DNA from: Mesohalobacter salilacus
GTDB taxonomy: Bacteria; Bacteroidota; Bacteroidia; Flavobacteriales; Flavobacteriaceae
Length of the DNA stretch: 64,000 bases
Reading direction: 5' to 3'
NCBI GenBank assembly: GCA_003931895.1
Contig: RRZV01000049.1
Span: 48,588 to 112,587, forward strand
How positions within the stretch are numbered: the first letter of the stretch is position 1; each line of letters opens with the position of its first letter. The position numbers and the translations under genes are program-made. This document shows, in pieces, positions 49,242 through 60,352 of this stretch. The notes under the pieces were generated by a model that was given only the letters and a program-made list of their open reading frames with translations, was not told where the DNA came from and did not search any database.

Positions 49242-51089
49242 ATGTGTGGAATTGTAGGATACATTGGGCATCAAGACGCCTATGACATTGTATTGAAAGG
49301 TCTTCAAAGGCTTGAATACAGAGGCTACGACTCAGCCGGAATAGCTTTATTCGATGGGCAAAACTTAAACATTTGTAAAACCAAAGGTAAAGTTTCAGAA
49401 CTCAATCTGAAATGTAAAAAAGACCGAGTCAATAAAGGTAAAGTGGGCATTGGCCATACCAGATGGGCAACCCATGGAGAACCTAATGACGCCAACTCTC
49501 ACCCTCATTGTTCTAACTCTGGTCGTCTTGCAATTATCCATAATGGAATAATAGAAAACTACGACACCATAAAAAAAGTTTTAGATGACAGAGGTTATAC
49601 TTTTAAATCTGAAACTGACACTGAAGTCTTGGTCAATCTTATTGAAGAAGTAATGACTAAAGAAGAGGTTAAGTTAGGTAAGGCTGTTCAAATAGCTTTG
49701 AATCAAACTGTTGGCGCTTATGCTATTGCAGTTTTTGACAAAGAAAAGCCTAATGAAATAGTTGTGGCAAGACTGGGAAGCCCTTTGGCAATTGGCGTAG
49801 GTGACAATGAGTATTTTATCGCTTCTGACGCTTCTCCTTTTATTGAATACACCAAGTCTGCTATTTACTTAGAAGATGGAGAAATGGGTGTGATTAGACT
49901 TGGTAGAGAACCAAGAATTAGAAAAATAAAAGATGACAAACTAGTAGACCCATACATCACTGAGCTGCAAATGAGCTTAGATCAAATTGAAAAAAGTGGT
50001 TACGATCACTTTATGCTTAAAGAAATATACGAACAACCCACCGCCATTAAAGACACCTTTAGAGGCAGAATGTTAGCAGATGAAGGTATCATTAGAATGG
50101 CCGGAATAGATGATCACTTAGAAAAATTTGTTAATGCTAACAGAATAATAATCGCGGCTTGTGGAACATCTTGGCACGCCGGACTCGTTGCTGAATATAT
50201 CTTTGAAGATATTGCAAGAATACCTGTAGAAGTAGAATACGCTTCAGAATTCAGATACCGCAACCCCGTTATCAATAAAAATGATATTTTGATAGCCATC
50301 TCACAAAGTGGAGAAACGGCCGATACAATGGCAGCTATTAAGCTTGCTAAAGAAAATGGTGCTTTTGTTTTTGGTGTGTGTAATGTCGTGGGGTCATCTA
50401 TTTCTAGAGAAACTAATGCTGGAGCCTATACACACGCTGGCCCAGAAATTGGAGTGGCGTCAACAAAAGCCTTTACAACTCAAATAACTGTTTTAAGTTT
50501 AATTGCTTTGAAACTCGGAAAAGCAAAAGGCACAATTTCAAATTCTGATTTTCATTTATATTTAAGTGAAATGGAATCTATACCAAGTAAAATAGAAAGA
50601 GCCCTAAAACAAAATGAACATATCATAAATGTTGCCGACAATTATAAACTTGCTAAAAATGCCCTTTACTTAGGAAGAGGTTATAATTTTCCAGTAGCTT
50701 TAGAGGGCGCATTAAAATTAAAAGAAATTTCATATATCCACGCAGAAGGTTATCCTGCTGCCGAAATGAAACACGGACCAATTGCTTTAATTGATGAAGA
50801 AATGCCCGTTGTAGTTATAGCCACACGGAAGGGACATTATGAAAAAGTAGTAAGTAATATCCAAGAAATTAAATCTAGAAAAGGTAAAATCATAGCTATT
50901 GTCACAGAAGGTGATGAAACTGTGAAAAATATGGCTGATCACGTCATAGAAGTGCCTGAAACATTTGAAGCTTTCACCCCTTTACTAACAACAATCCCGT
51001 TACAACTGCTTTCTTATCACATCGCTGTAATGTTAGGAAAAAATGTCGATCAACCTCGAAATTTAGCAAAATCGGTTACGGTTGAGTAG
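49242..51089 (+). CDS. glmS: Glucosamine-6-phosphate synthase (isomerizing)
   Basis: This 615-residue protein has an N-terminal glutaminase domain with Cys2 as nucleophile (MCGIVGYIG), GHTRWATHG and NGIIENY. Two SIS domains follow (ACGTSWHAGL, SQSGETADT, ALEGALKLKEISYIHAE) with the C-terminal NLAKSVTVE. It makes glucosamine-6-phosphate from fructose-6-phosphate and glutamine for cell-wall and LPS sugars. Confidence 0.97.
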   Translation: MCGIVGYIGHQDAYDIVLKGLQRLEYRGYDSAGIALFDGQNLNICKTKGKVSELNLKCKKDRVNKGKVGIGHTRWATHGEPNDANSHPHCSNSGRLAIIHNGIIENYDTIKKVLDDRGYTFKSETDTEVLVNLIEEVMTKEEVKLGKAVQIALNQTVGAYAIAVFDKEKPNEIVVARLGSPLAIGVGDNEYFIASDASPFIEYTKSAIYLEDGEMGVIRLGREPRIRKIKDDKLVDPYITELQMSLDQIEKSGYDHFMLKEIYEQPTAIKDTFRGRMLADEGIIRMAGIDDHLEKFVNANRIIIAACGTSWHAGLVAEYIFEDIARIPVEVEYASEFRYRNPVINKNDILIAISQSGETADTMAAIKLAKENGAFVFGVCNVVGSSISRETNAGAYTHAGPEIGVASTKAFTTQITVLSLIALKLGKAKGTISNSDFHLYLSEMESIPSKIERALKQNEHIINVADNYKLAKNALYLGRGYNFPVALEGALKLKEISYIHAEGYPAAEMKHGPIALIDEEMPVVVIATRKGHYEKVVSNIQEIKSRKGKIIAIVTEGDETVKNMADHVIEVPETFEAFTPLLTTIPLQLLSYHIAVMLGKNVDQPRNLAKSVTVE

Positions 51090-51158
51090 TAATATTTTTG
51101 CAAAATAATATTGCAAATTTATTTAAAAAACATACGATTTATTTTGATAGAAAACCCC

Positions 51159-51166
51159 TATATTTG
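51159..51166 (+). promoter_or_regulatory. -7 box of atpD
   Basis: TATATTTG lies 32 bases before the atpD ATG. A TTTG at 51143-51146 is present but at shorter spacing than usual, so the -33 assignment is uncertain. Confidence 0.5.
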
Positions 51167-51195
51167 CAAACCAAAAAAATACATTAAAATCATAG

Positions 51196-52710
<1,515 letters not shown>

Positions 52711-52721
52711 TTGTAGTATGT

Positions 52722-52779
52722 AGTTTTCAGTCATCTGATAACTGATAACTGATAACTAATAACTGATAACTGAAAAACT
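52722..52779. repeat. Heptamer tandem repeat inside an inverted repeat between atpD and atpC
   Basis: Six 7-bp units (CTGATAA, with one CTAATAA and one CTGAAAA) run from 52735 to 52776. They are flanked by AGTTTTCAG (52722-52730) and CTGAAAAACT (52770-52779), which pair. The last unit abuts the atpC ATG. The whole stretch separates two genes that are otherwise co-transcribed. Confidence 0.8.
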
Positions 52780-53055
52780 ATGCATTTAGAAATCGTTACG
52801 CCAGAACAAATTTTGATGAGTCAAGAGGTTGATGCTGTAACTTTACCTGGAAAAACAGGTGAGTTTCAAATCTTAAATCATCATGCCCCTATTGTTTCTA
52901 CTTTAGATAAAGGCTTAATCAAGTTAGACAAAACAGTCAATATTAAAGATAAAGCCAAATCATTTTTTAAAGAAACAAATGATAAATTAACTTTTAACAT
53001 TAAAGGTGGTGTTGTCGAGTGCAAGGATAACAAAGTGATTGTTTTAGTAGATTAA
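52780..53055 (+). CDS. atpC: ATP synthase F1 subunit epsilon (short form)
   Basis: This 91-residue protein comprises only the N-terminal beta-sandwich of epsilon (LEIVTPEQILMSQEVDAVTLPG, GEFQILNHHAPIVSTL, GGVVECKDNKVIVL). The inhibitory C-terminal helical hairpin of longer forms is missing, which is usual in Bacteroidota. It couples F1 to the rotor. A terminator follows. Confidence 0.93.
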   Translation: MHLEIVTPEQILMSQEVDAVTLPGKTGEFQILNHHAPIVSTLDKGLIKLDKTVNIKDKAKSFFKETNDKLTFNIKGGVVECKDNKVIVLVD

Positions 53056-53079
53056 TTTTTATCATTTATAACTTTTTTA

Positions 53080-53112
53080 AAAATCCGGTTCAAATTGAAT
53101 CGGATTTTTTGT
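53080..53112 (+). terminator. Intrinsic terminator of atpD-atpC
   Basis: Arms AAAAATCCGGTTCA and TGAATCGGATTTTT pair over 14 bases with one G-T wobble and a 3-base loop, ending in T-rich sequence 25 bases after atpC. Confidence 0.85.
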
Positions 53113-53164
53113 TTAAACTTGTAACAATTTTAAACAGCTTAATACTAACCAATAAATCTTTAAT

Positions 53165-54637
53165 ATGTTTAAACGATTTGTATCTCTTCAGTGGAAACAA
53201 TTTCGAAGATCTTCTTACTTTGAAGCGGCTATTGCTATAAAAATTTTAATAATTTTAGGGATTTTATACTTTGGCGGTATTACTATCTTGGCTGGAGTTG
53301 GCGGTTATTTTATTCTTCAAAAAGCTTTTCCAGAAGTAGACCCGCTTTTAACATTAAACCAATATCTAATTTACTGGTTTTTAATTGATTTAGGGATTAG
53401 GTATTTTATCCAGCAAATGCCAGTTATCAATATTAAACCTTTATTGATTATTCCTATTAAACGCAAAAAAGTTGTCCAGTTTTTATTGGGTAAAACTGCT
53501 ACGTCGTTTTTTAATATTCTACCCTTGTTATTTTTTATCCCGTTTAGTATCACTCTAATCGTCAAAGGTTATCATCCTCTGTATGTAACGGCTTGGTTTT
53601 TTGGAATTTTAAGCTTGGTTTTTCTAAATAATTTTACAGTTTACCTCATCAATAAAACCAATATTTATTTCTTTCTGATCGTCGGAATCGTTTTAGTGTT
53701 TATTGCACTTCAACGCTATGAGATATTTGATATAACGGCTTATGCTCAAGTCTTTTTTTACGGCATGTATAGCCAACCTTTTTGGGTTTTACTCCCTATA
53801 TTATTAATGATTTTGGCATTTTATGCCAATTACCAATACTATTTACAACACTTTTACATTGACGGTGCTATTTCTAAAAAAGCCGAAAAAGTAAAAGTTT
53901 TAGATTTAAAGTTTGTAGATAAATTTGGCAAGATTGCACCTTTCTTAAAAAATGATATCAAACTTATTTTAAGAAATGCCAGACCTAAGCAAGTTTTATT
54001 GACTTCGTTTTTCTTCTTGTTTTATGGTCTTTTCTTTTATACAATGGATGTTTATAGAAATATACCTGCCGTTATGGCTTTTGCCTCAATTTTTATAACA
54101 GGAGGTTTTTTATTAACATTTGGACAGTTAGTGCCGTCTTGGGATAGCGGATACTACAAATTGATGATGAGCCAGAATATTCCTTATCGGGAATATTTAA
54201 AATCAAAATTGGTTTTAATGATTTTTGCAGTTGTGGTATCTACCATATTAAGTTTGCCTTATCTGTATTTTGGTTGGGATATTTACAAATTAATTTTAGC
54301 TGGCGCCTCATTTAATATTGGCTTAAATTCATTTATCACCTTATATGGTGGTGCTTTAAATCGCATACCTGTTGAGCTTAATGTTAAAGCTAAAGCCTTT
54401 CAAAACACAAGCGGATTTAATGTCACTCAGCTTTTAATCAGCTTGCCTAAAATTATAGGCCCAATTATCATTTTTTTCATTCCATATTACTTTATCAGTT
54501 TTAATGCTGGCATCATCACTTTGGCATTGAGCGGTTTGTTGGGTTTAATTTTTCAAAATCAATTTTTAAATCTTATTGAAAAGCTCTATCAAAAACAGAA
54601 ATACAAAACCATTGCAGCCTTTGACGAAAAAAAATAA
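53165..54637 (+). CDS. DUF5687-type ABC exporter membrane protein
   Basis: This 490-residue polytopic protein has about ten to twelve spans in pairs (for example IKILIILGILYFGGITILAG, FFNILPLLFFIPFSITLIV) and a central cytoplasmic region (FGKIAPFLKNDIKLILRNARPKQVL). It has the layout of the DUF5687 family. The ABC ATPase gene follows after 6 bases, so the two probably form an exporter. The substrate is unknown. Confidence 0.85.
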   Translation: MFKRFVSLQWKQFRRSSYFEAAIAIKILIILGILYFGGITILAGVGGYFILQKAFPEVDPLLTLNQYLIYWFLIDLGIRYFIQQMPVINIKPLLIIPIKRKKVVQFLLGKTATSFFNILPLLFFIPFSITLIVKGYHPLYVTAWFFGILSLVFLNNFTVYLINKTNIYFFLIVGIVLVFIALQRYEIFDITAYAQVFFYGMYSQPFWVLLPILLMILAFYANYQYYLQHFYIDGAISKKAEKVKVLDLKFVDKFGKIAPFLKNDIKLILRNARPKQVLLTSFFFLFYGLFFYTMDVYRNIPAVMAFASIFITGGFLLTFGQLVPSWDSGYYKLMMSQNIPYREYLKSKLVLMIFAVVVSTILSLPYLYFGWDIYKLILAGASFNIGLNSFITLYGGALNRIPVELNVKAKAFQNTSGFNVTQLLISLPKIIGPIIIFFIPYYFISFNAGIITLALSGLLGLIFQNQFLNLIEKLYQKQKYKTIAAFDEKK

Positions 54638-54643
54638 AACAAC

Positions 54644-55339
54644 ATGATTAATATTTCAAATATCAGTAAAGCCTATAACGGCGTAGAAGTTTTAAAAGTT
54701 GAGGAATTAAATATTCCTAAAGGACAAAACTTTGGTTTAGTCGGTAATAATGGCGCCGGCAAAACCACAATGTTCAGCTTGTTGCTGGATTTAATCAAAC
54801 CTACAACTGGCGAAATTACCAATGGCGATATAGTAGTGAGCCAAAGTGAAGATTGGAAACCTTATACTTCAGCGTTTATAGACGAGAGTTTTTTGATTGG
54901 CTATCTTACGCCAGAAGAATACTTCTATTTTATCGGCGATTTAAGGGGTGTTGAAAAATCTGAAGTTGATGATTTGTTGGCTGGCTTTGAAGATTTTTTC
55001 CACGATGAAATTCTCAATCAAAAAAAATATTTAAGAGATTTATCAAAAGGAAACCAAAAGAAAGTTGGTATTGTGGCGGCTTTAATTGGCAATCCTGAAG
55101 TCATTATTTTAGATGAACCTTTTGCTAATTTAGATCCGACAACACAAATTCGCCTTAAGAAAATACTCAGTGAATTGACCCAACAAAAGCAAACCACAGT
55201 ACTGATTTCCAGTCACGATTTAATGCATGTGACCGATGTTTGCAAACGAATAGTGGTTTTAGAAAAAGGTGAAGTGGTTAAAGATATTAAAACCAATGAA
55301 GCCACTTTAAAAGAGTTGGAGCAGTATTTTAGTCAGTAA
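54644..55339 (+). CDS. ABC transporter ATP-binding protein
   Basis: This 231-residue protein has Walker A VGNNGAGKTTM (about 34-44), signature LRDLSKGNQKKVGI, Walker B VIILDEPFANLDP and the switch His in SSHDLMHV. It is a single-NBD exporter ATPase that pairs with the DUF5687 membrane protein immediately upstream. Confidence 0.94.
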   Translation: MINISNISKAYNGVEVLKVEELNIPKGQNFGLVGNNGAGKTTMFSLLLDLIKPTTGEITNGDIVVSQSEDWKPYTSAFIDESFLIGYLTPEEYFYFIGDLRGVEKSEVDDLLAGFEDFFHDEILNQKKYLRDLSKGNQKKVGIVAALIGNPEVIILDEPFANLDPTTQIRLKKILSELTQQKQTTVLISSHDLMHVTDVCKRIVVLEKGEVVKDIKTNEATLKELEQYFSQ

Positions 55340-55451
55340 AAATACTTTACGGCATTACATATTGTCATAAAAAGACGTACAAAATTCTAAATAAATTCGA
55401 CTTTGATTGAATTTGAATATTTACTTTTATATCAGTAAAATTCAAAATCTA

Positions 55452-56021
55452 ATGAAATCTATAGCTCAGAAGTTAAAAGAATTAAGACAAGTTAAAGGTC
55501 TTACGCAAGAAGAGCTTGCCGAAAAAGCTAAAGTTAATTTAAGAACAGTTCAACGTATAGAAAAAGCCGAAAGTGAGCCAAGAGGAAAAACCTTAAAGCT
55601 CATTTGTGAAGTTTTAGATATTGAGGCTGAAAATTTAGTAAAGTTAAAGGACACCCATCAATCTAAAATTGGGACAACAATAGCAAACGGTTTTTTTCTG
55701 TTAGCTCTAAATTTGGTTTTAATGGGCATTATTGGGTTTTTAACTTTAGATTCTAACGCCAACATGAACAGTGTTTTTGCAGGCGTTTTACTAAGCTTTT
55801 TTATTCCTTTTTTCCTAACAATTTTGACCCCAAAAATGAGTGGTCTGGAACGAATGCTTAAATTTGGTTTTGGTTATATTATTTATTTCGTTTTGACAAT
55901 GATTCTTCACGGTTTTCCAGTTGGGTTCAGTTCAGGATTATTTCCTTGTCTTATGATAAGTGTTGTTGTTTTATACTTTGGAAATGATTTGATAAGCCTT
56001 AGAAAACTTAAATACAATTAA
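55452..56021 (+). CDS. XRE-family regulator with C-terminal membrane domain
   Basis: This 189-residue protein is read from ATG at 55452; an in-frame TTG at 55407 would add 15 residues. The N-terminal Cro/CI helix-turn-helix (LKELRQVKGLTQEELAEKAKVNLRTVQRIEK) is followed by four spans (LNLVLMGIIGFLTL, VLLSFFIPFFLTIL, FGYIIYFVLTMIL, LMISVVVLYFG). A membrane-embedded regulator could sense envelope state or control the adjacent exporter. Its end overlaps the convergent SnoaL-like gene by 4 bases. Confidence 0.85.
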   Translation: MKSIAQKLKELRQVKGLTQEELAEKAKVNLRTVQRIEKAESEPRGKTLKLICEVLDIEAENLVKLKDTHQSKIGTTIANGFFLLALNLVLMGIIGFLTLDSNANMNSVFAGVLLSFFIPFFLTILTPKMSGLERMLKFGFGYIIYFVLTMILHGFPVGFSSGLFPCLMISVVVLYFGNDLISLRKLKYN

Positions 56022-56509
56022 TACTTTTCAATCAAATTTTTATCGAATTCTGCTTTTAAAGCTTTGACTTTATCCACATTTTCATTTGGAATAGTAATGG
56101 ACAATACATAATGCTTTATTTTCCATTCTCCATTGACCTGAACCAAAACCCCTGAACCTTGACAAATACCCATTTGTGTATCGAGCAGTTCGTCAAACCA
56201 CGCCACTTGTTTTGATTTATCTATATAAATATGCCGTTCTAATTTGCGAAATGTCCAAGCTTTTCCTCGGTCAAAATAAGGTTTTGCAAAATTAATAAAG
56301 TCTTGACCTTGCCAATATTCAGTAGGGTCGGTGCCTATAAAAATGGCATCTTCGGTCATAAGACTTCTATAAGTTTTTAAGTCTGCATCCGCAGCGGCTT
56401 GGTGCCACTTACTAATTTGCTCATCAAGTTTTGGTTTAAGATTGTCATTTTGAGCAACCGTTAAGTTTGCTATAAATAAAAAAACAATAATAAATCTATA
56501 AGGTTTCAT
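56018..56509 (-). CDS. SnoaL/DUF4440-like secreted protein
   Basis: This 163-residue protein has a signal peptide (FIIVFLFIANLTVAQ). The domain follows the NTF2-like pattern: ISKWHQAAADADLKTYRSLMTEDAIFIGTDPTEYW, VAWFDELLDTQMG, GEWKIKHYVLSI. Such proteins bind small hydrophobic ligands or act as lyases; no specific role can be given. Confidence 0.85.
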   Translation of the reverse strand: MKPYRFIIVFLFIANLTVAQNDNLKPKLDEQISKWHQAAADADLKTYRSLMTEDAIFIGTDPTEYWQGQDFINFAKPYFDRGKAWTFRKLERHIYIDKSKQVAWFDELLDTQMGICQGSGVLVQVNGEWKIKHYVLSITIPNENVDKVKALKAEFDKNLIEKY

Positions 56510-56588
56510 AAGCTAAGGATTAGATTAGCAATGTAATCAATCTCCTGATTAATAGCAATAAGAATATTTTTAAAACTTTATCTATAAC

Positions 56589-57083
56589 TCAACCTTGCTT
56601 GAGAGGCACAGTCTCTTCATCAGAATTATCTTCAGAATCTTGTGAACCTGGGAACACGAGATTAGTGCTACTGTAGGAACGCCCAAAAGTTTCTGCAGCG
56701 CTATAGACTTGTTCTATAGCATCACTGGCTTGAGCATCGCTCAACTCTTTTAAAGGGTGAATAAAGACAGACCACATGATATCGTCAGAAATAGCATACT
56801 TAACATCTAGAGCGGTGTGAAAATTAGCCGCTAAAGCACTGAGAATTTCTTCAGGATTTAATTTTTCAACTTCTACAATTGGGGTAATTATTCGCATACG
56901 ATTATGGTTTGTGTCTGTTACACAAATTAATACACGTTCGTTAATTTTGAATTGCCACTGTCCATTTTGACCTTGTACCTCATCAGCTTTAGACTGAATA
57001 ATGGTGTTCAGCGTTGAGTTATCCATATTTTGAGCTTGCATCATTAGGGGAAAGAGAAACAATAAAAGGCTTATATTTTTCAT
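56589..57083 (-). CDS. Secreted hypothetical protein
   Basis: This 164-residue protein has a signal peptide (ISLLLFLFPLMMQAQ). Mixed alpha/beta body (QWQFKINERVLICVTD, MRIITPIVEVEKL, ILSALAANFHTALDVKYA) and an acidic tail (SQDSEDNSDEE). The pattern resembles YbjN-type or proteins of similar fold found in flavobacteria, but no family is assigned with confidence. Confidence 0.75.
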   Translation of the reverse strand: MKNISLLLFLFPLMMQAQNMDNSTLNTIIQSKADEVQGQNGQWQFKINERVLICVTDTNHNRMRIITPIVEVEKLNPEEILSALAANFHTALDVKYAISDDIMWSVFIHPLKELSDAQASDAIEQVYSAAETFGRSYSSTNLVFPGSQDSEDNSDEETVPLKQG

Positions 57084-57136
57084 AAGAAATTGGTTTTATA
57101 GAACTTTTAAGTCTTAATATTCGCTAAATCCTTACG

Positions 57137-58168
57137 TTAAGCCTTGAACTTTAAAACTGGTGATCGTCCTTTTTTAAATATTTTATTGCTGTTTTTCTTA
57201 CCTGCTCTCAATCTTTTTTGCTCTTCGTAAGGCAATTTTATGATGTCTTGACAATCTGTTGAACAGCAATCATCCATTTTTTCAGCACAGGATTGACATT
57301 GAATAAATAAGAGGTGACAAGCTTCATTAGCACAATTGACATGCGTATCACAAGGTTCGCCACATTGGTGGCAGCGTGCTATCACTTGATTAGATATTTG
57401 CTCACTTCTTCTGTGATCAAACACAAAATTTTTACCTAAAAATTTATTGTCTAAGCCTTTAGCTTTCACCTGTCTAGCATATTCTATAATGCCGCCTTCC
57501 AGTTGATAAACTTGTTTAAAACCCTTGTGTTTGTAATATGCGCTCGCCTTTTCACAGCGAATTCCACCGGTACAGTACATTACTAATTTCTTATCTTCTT
57601 TGTGGTCTTTAAGGTTATTTTCTATAATATCTAAAGAATCTCTAAAGGTATCAACATCTGGCGTGACAGCATTTTTAAAATGCCCAATTTCACTTTCGAA
57701 GTGATTACGCATATCCACTAAAACCGTATTAGGATCTTCAATCAGTTGATTAAACTCTTCTGCATTGACGTGTTTGCCTTTATTAGTGACATCAAAGGTT
57801 TTGTCATTTAATCCATCAGCTACAATTTTAGTGCGGACTTTTATCTTTAGTTTTAAAAACGATTTATTGTCTTGTTCAATAGCAATATTAAGTCTTACGT
57901 TATTCAGAAAATAAATGTCGTCAATAAATGTTTTAAATTCTGTAAAACGTTTGGCAGGAACAGACAGTTGAGCATTAATGCCTTCGTGAGCCACGTATAT
58001 TCTGCCGAGAACGTCTAAAGCATCCCAAGCTACAAATAAATGATTTCTAAACAATTCTGGATTGCCAATGTGTGCATATTTATAAAAGGAAAGCGTAAGG
58101 CGTTCTTCACCAGCTTGTTCAATAAGCGCTTCCCTTTCTTTCGCACTTAAAGTATTGTACAGTTGCAT
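57137..58168 (-). CDS. trhO: tRNA uridine(34) hydroxylase, rhodanese family
   Basis: This 343-residue protein has an N-terminal acylphosphatase-like domain (LFVAWDALDVLGRIYVAHEGINAQLSV), a rhodanese domain with the active-site loop MYCTGGIRCEKA, and a Cys-rich C-terminal segment (CHQCGEPC, CQSCAEKMDDCC) that likely binds zinc. TrhO makes 5-hydroxyuridine at the wobble position of tRNAs. It is a single gene. Confidence 0.93.
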   Translation of the reverse strand: MQLYNTLSAKEREALIEQAGEERLTLSFYKYAHIGNPELFRNHLFVAWDALDVLGRIYVAHEGINAQLSVPAKRFTEFKTFIDDIYFLNNVRLNIAIEQDNKSFLKLKIKVRTKIVADGLNDKTFDVTNKGKHVNAEEFNQLIEDPNTVLVDMRNHFESEIGHFKNAVTPDVDTFRDSLDIIENNLKDHKEDKKLVMYCTGGIRCEKASAYYKHKGFKQVYQLEGGIIEYARQVKAKGLDNKFLGKNFVFDHRRSEQISNQVIARCHQCGEPCDTHVNCANEACHLLFIQCQSCAEKMDDCCSTDCQDIIKLPYEEQKRLRAGKKNSNKIFKKGRSPVLKFKA

Positions 58169-58394
58169 GCTATACTAATTTTAAAGTTAGAAGAAAAGTA
58201 TTGCAAAAATAATATAAAACTTGGGAATTATTTTAGAATTAATTAGAAATGCTTTAATGCAAACGAGTTGTTCTAAATAAACTTATTGAAGAGTAAAACA
58301 TGAAGCATTTTCATTTTTTTTTTGTGGGATATATATTTTTTCTATATTTATCCAAAATTTATAAAATCAAATATTAACTCTAAGACAAACAACA

Positions 58395-59264
58395 ATGAAA
58401 AGATTATTTTCGACTTTGGCCATTTGCATAATGGTTTTTGGAATTTACGTAACTAATGCAAACGCATCAAATTCAAGTTTTGACAACTTGCCGGCATTTA
58501 TTCAAGAAGAAACAGAAGATGCTACAACTGAACAAGACTCTACAGCTGTTGTTGAGGAAGAACCAGTAGTGCAAGAAGTTGCTCCAGTAGAAGAAGCAGA
58601 GCCTGAGCAAGCCGCAGAACAAGAAGAACTAGGTTTTCATCAAGAACTTAAAAAACGTTTTATTGAGGGTGGACCAACTTTTATGGGAATTGTACTTTTA
58701 TGTTTAATTCTTGGTCTTGCAATTGCAATTGAGAGAATTATTTTCCTTAATGCTTCAACAACAAACTCTAAGAAATTAGCTCAAAGCGTTGAAGATGCTC
58801 TAGAAAGTGGAGGTGTAGATGCAGCCAAAGAAGTTTGTAGAAATACAAGCGGACCTGTTGCTTCAATTTATTACCAAGGTTTAGACCGTGTTAATGAAGG
58901 TATTGATGTAGCAGAAAAATCTATTGTTGCTTATGGAGGTGTTCAAATGGGACAATTAGAAAAAAATGTATCTTGGGTATCTTTATTTATCGCTTTAGCT
59001 CCAATGCTCGGTTTCATGGGTACAGTAATAGGTATGATTAAGGCTTTCGATAAAATTGAAGCTGCTGGTGATATGCAACCGTCACTTGTTGCAGGTGGTA
59101 TTAAAGTTGCCCTATTAACAACCGTATTTGGTTTGATTGTAGCAATTATTCTTCAAGTATTCTATAACTATATAGTCGCTAAAATTGATAGCATAGTTAA
59201 TGATATGGAAGATGCATCTATTACTTTAGTAGATATTTTAGTTGCTCACAATAATAAAAAATAA
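58395..59264 (+). CDS. exbB: ExbB/TolQ-family proton-channel protein
   Basis: This 289-residue protein has a signal-like start (TLAICIMVFGIYVTNANA) and an unusual acidic linker rich in E/V/P/A (about 38-80), then three spans of the MotA/TolQ/ExbB fold (MGIVLLCLILGLAIAIERI; VSLFIALAPMLGFMGTVIGMI; ALLTTVFGLIVAIILQVF). With the two ExbD proteins downstream it would harvest proton-motive force for TonB-dependent uptake. Confidence 0.92.
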   Translation: MKRLFSTLAICIMVFGIYVTNANASNSSFDNLPAFIQEETEDATTEQDSTAVVEEEPVVQEVAPVEEAEPEQAAEQEELGFHQELKKRFIEGGPTFMGIVLLCLILGLAIAIERIIFLNASTTNSKKLAQSVEDALESGGVDAAKEVCRNTSGPVASIYYQGLDRVNEGIDVAEKSIVAYGGVQMGQLEKNVSWVSLFIALAPMLGFMGTVIGMIKAFDKIEAAGDMQPSLVAGGIKVALLTTVFGLIVAIILQVFYNYIVAKIDSIVNDMEDASITLVDILVAHNNKK

Positions 59265-59267
59265 ACC

Positions 59268-59711
59268 ATGACAAGATTTTTAAACATTTTCAAAATAATT
59301 ATTGGAATTCTAGCAGCGGTTTTCTTCGTGAGAATTATGATAGAATCCGATGATGCGATAAAAGATCAAGCCAGTTTACAAACTAGCTTGATTAGTCCAG
59401 ACCTCTATCTTGCTTATATCATATTAGGTATAACTGTTTTACTAGTTCTTATATTTACAATTGTTGGTATTTTAAGAGGTAATATCAAAAAGACACTCAT
59501 TTCTGTGGGATTATTTGCAGCTGTGATTTTAGTGTCTTATTTCGGATTTGCTGGCGACTTTGGTATGGGATTTGAGATAAGTGATACTGAAACTTTGTCC
59601 TTGAGTGGCGCTAAGTGGATTGGAACTGGACTATACTCGTTCTATATCTTAGCACTAGTAGCCATCCTGGCGATGGTAGTTTCAACTGTTAAAAAAGCAA
59701 TAACCTCTTAA
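59268..59711 (+). CDS. Four-span membrane protein in the exb operon
   Basis: This 147-residue protein has spans at about 7-22, 47-67, 78-95 and 120-140. It is 3 bases after exbB and 2 bases before exbD. It is a familiar occupant of this position in flavobacteria but has no known function; an accessory part of the motor is the natural guess. Confidence 0.75.
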   Translation: MTRFLNIFKIIIGILAAVFFVRIMIESDDAIKDQASLQTSLISPDLYLAYIILGITVLLVLIFTIVGILRGNIKKTLISVGLFAAVILVSYFGFAGDFGMGFEISDTETLSLSGAKWIGTGLYSFYILALVAILAMVVSTVKKAITS

Positions 59712-59713
59712 TT

Positions 59714-60328
59714 ATGGCAAGAAGAAGCGCACCAGAAGTCAATGCAGGATCTATGGCAGACATAGCTTTCCTATTGCTTATCTTTTTCTTAGTTACTACA
59801 ACTATAGAGACTGATAGTGGTATTAATAGAAAGCTGCCACCAATCCAAGACGAACAAGATCCACCACCACTTAAAGAGCGTAATATCTTTATTGTTTTGA
59901 TAAACTCAAACGGTGATTTATTGGTTGAAGACGAACCAATGGATCTTAAGAACCTCAAACAAGCAGCAATACAGTTTTTAGATAATGGTGGAGGTAAAGG
60001 TGACGAAGCATGTAATTATTGTCAAGGGGCAAAAGACCCTTCGTCGTCAGATAATCCAGTTAAAGCTGTTATTTCTCTTCAAAACAATAGGTTGACAAAA
60101 TATTCAGATTATATCGCCGTTCAAAATGAATTAGTTGCGGCTTATAATGATTTGAGAGATCGAGAAGCAAAACGTTTATTTGGGGTGACTTTTCAAGAAA
60201 TGGAAAAGGCATTTAAAAGTGATAATTATGCTGGTAATACAGATAAGTTGAAAGAAAGGATTCAGCAAATAAAAGATATGTATCCTCAAAAACTGTCTGA
60301 AGCAGAACCAAAACGTACATCAAGTTAA
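59714..60328 (+). CDS. exbD: ExbD/TolR-family protein, first copy
   Basis: This 204-residue protein has the ExbD start (NAGSMADIAFLLLIFFLVTTTIE) with the span carrying the essential Asp (MADIAFLL). The periplasmic part is longer than usual and carries a CNYC pair (DEACNYCQGAKDPS) not typical of ExbD. It works with ExbB and TonB. Confidence 0.92.
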   Translation: MARRSAPEVNAGSMADIAFLLLIFFLVTTTIETDSGINRKLPPIQDEQDPPPLKERNIFIVLINSNGDLLVEDEPMDLKNLKQAAIQFLDNGGGKGDEACNYCQGAKDPSSSDNPVKAVISLQNNRLTKYSDYIAVQNELVAAYNDLRDREAKRLFGVTFQEMEKAFKSDNYAGNTDKLKERIQQIKDMYPQKLSEAEPKRTSS

Positions 60329-60352
60329 TAAACTATATTAAAGAGAAAGATT

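Noticed and set aside
52735..52776. CRISPR-like array
   Set aside because: Units are only 7 bp, directly tandem and without spacers; no cas genes are in the window.
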